Shown here one piece after another: positions 63,572 to 64,000 of a stretch of DNA of 64,000 nt. A model generated the notes under the pieces. It had not been told where the DNA came from and made no database searches. It was given only the letters and a program-made list of their open reading frames with translations. Numbering within the stretch: the stretch's first letter is position 1; each line of letters opens with the position of its first letter. The translations under genes and the position numbers were made by a program. This DNA comes from Candidatus Intricatilinea gracilis (GTDB taxonomy: Bacteria; Pseudomonadota; Gammaproteobacteria; Burkholderiales; Burkholderiaceae_C), in the NCBI GenBank assembly GCA_016702605.1, contig JADJDQ010000001.1, positions 186,001-250,000 of the forward strand, read 5' to 3'.

Positions 63572-64000
63572 TCAGGCGCGCTCGCGCCGCAGCGTGACCA
63601 TGATGCCGGTCAGTGCGGCAAGGATGACAGCCGTCTCGGCAGACAACGCCACACCGGCCAGTGCCACTGCGTCGTGGCCCACGAACCAGGCGCCGGCGGC
63701 ACCCACCGCGGCGCCCACCACGATACAGCTGCGATAGGCATGGTCGAACCGGCCGCTGCCGAGCATCCAGAAACCGATGAACTTCCAGCTCATCAGCAGC
63801 GGCAGCAGGCAGCCGGAAACCGCAAACACGTCGAACAGCCGGGCCGGCTCGGCCCCACCGATGAGTCGACCGATGATCGGCCAGCCCAGCAGCAATACGG
63901 CCAGGATGGCAGCGCCGGCCGCCAGCCCCCCCAGCGCCCAGCACCCGGCGTAACGCAGCGCCACCTTGGCGCCGCCCCGAAACCGGTCGACGATGCGTGG
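63572..64000 (-). CDS. Wzx-like oligosaccharide flippase, C-terminal part (partial)
   Basis: The last 142 residues of a polytopic membrane protein whose 5' part lies beyond base 64000. Hydrophobic helices ALGGLAAGAAILAVLLLGW, FAVSGCLLPLLMSWKFIGF, IVVGAAVGAAGAWFVG and AETAVILAALTGIMVTL match the C-terminal half of MATE/Wzx polysaccharide exporters. Position at the upstream end of the glycan genes supports this. A 102-bp gap follows. Confidence 0.7.
   Translation of the reverse strand, partial: PRIVDRFRGGAKVALRYAGCWALGGLAAGAAILAVLLLGWPIIGRLIGGAEPARLFDVFAVSGCLLPLLMSWKFIGFWMLGSGRFDHAYRSCIVVGAAVGAAGAWFVGHDAVALAGVALSAETAVILAALTGIMVTLRRERA

Overview
The window is high-GC DNA (about two thirds G+C by eye) from one bacterial chromosome. 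The gene families and their order point to Betaproteobacteria, order Burkholderiales. Markers are the rne/rluC divergence, a BPSS1780-type membrane protein behind thrB, a DUF2782 protein next to polA, an iscRSUA-hscBA-fdx operon followed by dnaQ, and a zinc-independent FolE2. A Leptothrix/Rubrivivax/Sphaerotilus-like lineage is my guess, not something the sequence proves.

Layout. 1-2258: the 5' part of rne (minus) and a long, gene-free rne leader carrying a consensus -10. 2292-5751: rluC, a HAD phosphatase, a Rieske protein and an SppA-type protease (plus). 5759-9812: corA and polA (minus, 1 bp apart). 9908-12401: DUF2782 protein, thrB and a membrane protein. 12502-15600: rpiA (minus), pyrD (plus), and a Fic AMP-transferase gene broken by an in-frame TGA behind an AT-rich palindrome. 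15691-16596: tRNA-Val(CAC) with a strong terminator, then dnaQ. 16609-22545: the complete ISC iron-sulfur operon with an IscR box on its promoter. 22656-25345: uvrB and a low-molecular-weight phosphatase. 25648-27682: aromatic/aspartate aminotransferase and an AIM24-family protein. 27822-31400: universal stress protein, mercaptopyruvate sulfurtransferase, DMT transporter and a Rieske oxygenase (minus). 31648-35774: xseB-ispA-dxs and folE2. 35918-41278: accessory region with a cupin, an endonuclease, a decayed gene, a low-GC lipoprotein, a tricarboxylate-type binding protein and a CMD-like protein.

41359-48580 is a three-gene signalling block (minus). It holds a two-REC protein, a REC-GGDEF diguanylate cyclase and a 1717-residue CHASE/PAS(6)/HisKA/HATPase/REC/Hpt hybrid kinase. 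Divergent from it is a secreted choice-of-anchor-I lipoprotein preceded by three 11-bp-spaced GTCACG repeats that look like a Pho box. Three further lipoprotein genes of unknown role follow (51192-54726).

54770-64000 is a minus-strand surface polysaccharide locus. It encodes a Wzx-like flippase (partial), a methyltransferase, a GT4 and an ExoA-like GT2 glycosyltransferase, a second methyltransferase, a hexapeptide acetyltransferase, a DegT aminotransferase, a PglC-like phosphoglycosyl transferase and a WbpM/PglF-type 4,6-dehydratase. The last four resemble the set that makes an N-acetylated amino-dideoxy sugar nucleotide and loads it on undecaprenyl phosphate.

No CRISPR array, intact insertion sequence, prophage or rRNA was seen. 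The best leads are the Pho-box lipoprotein, the Fic gene with its palindrome and nonsense codon, the rne leader, the hybrid-kinase/c-di-GMP block and the low-GC island at about 37.6-39.4 kb.
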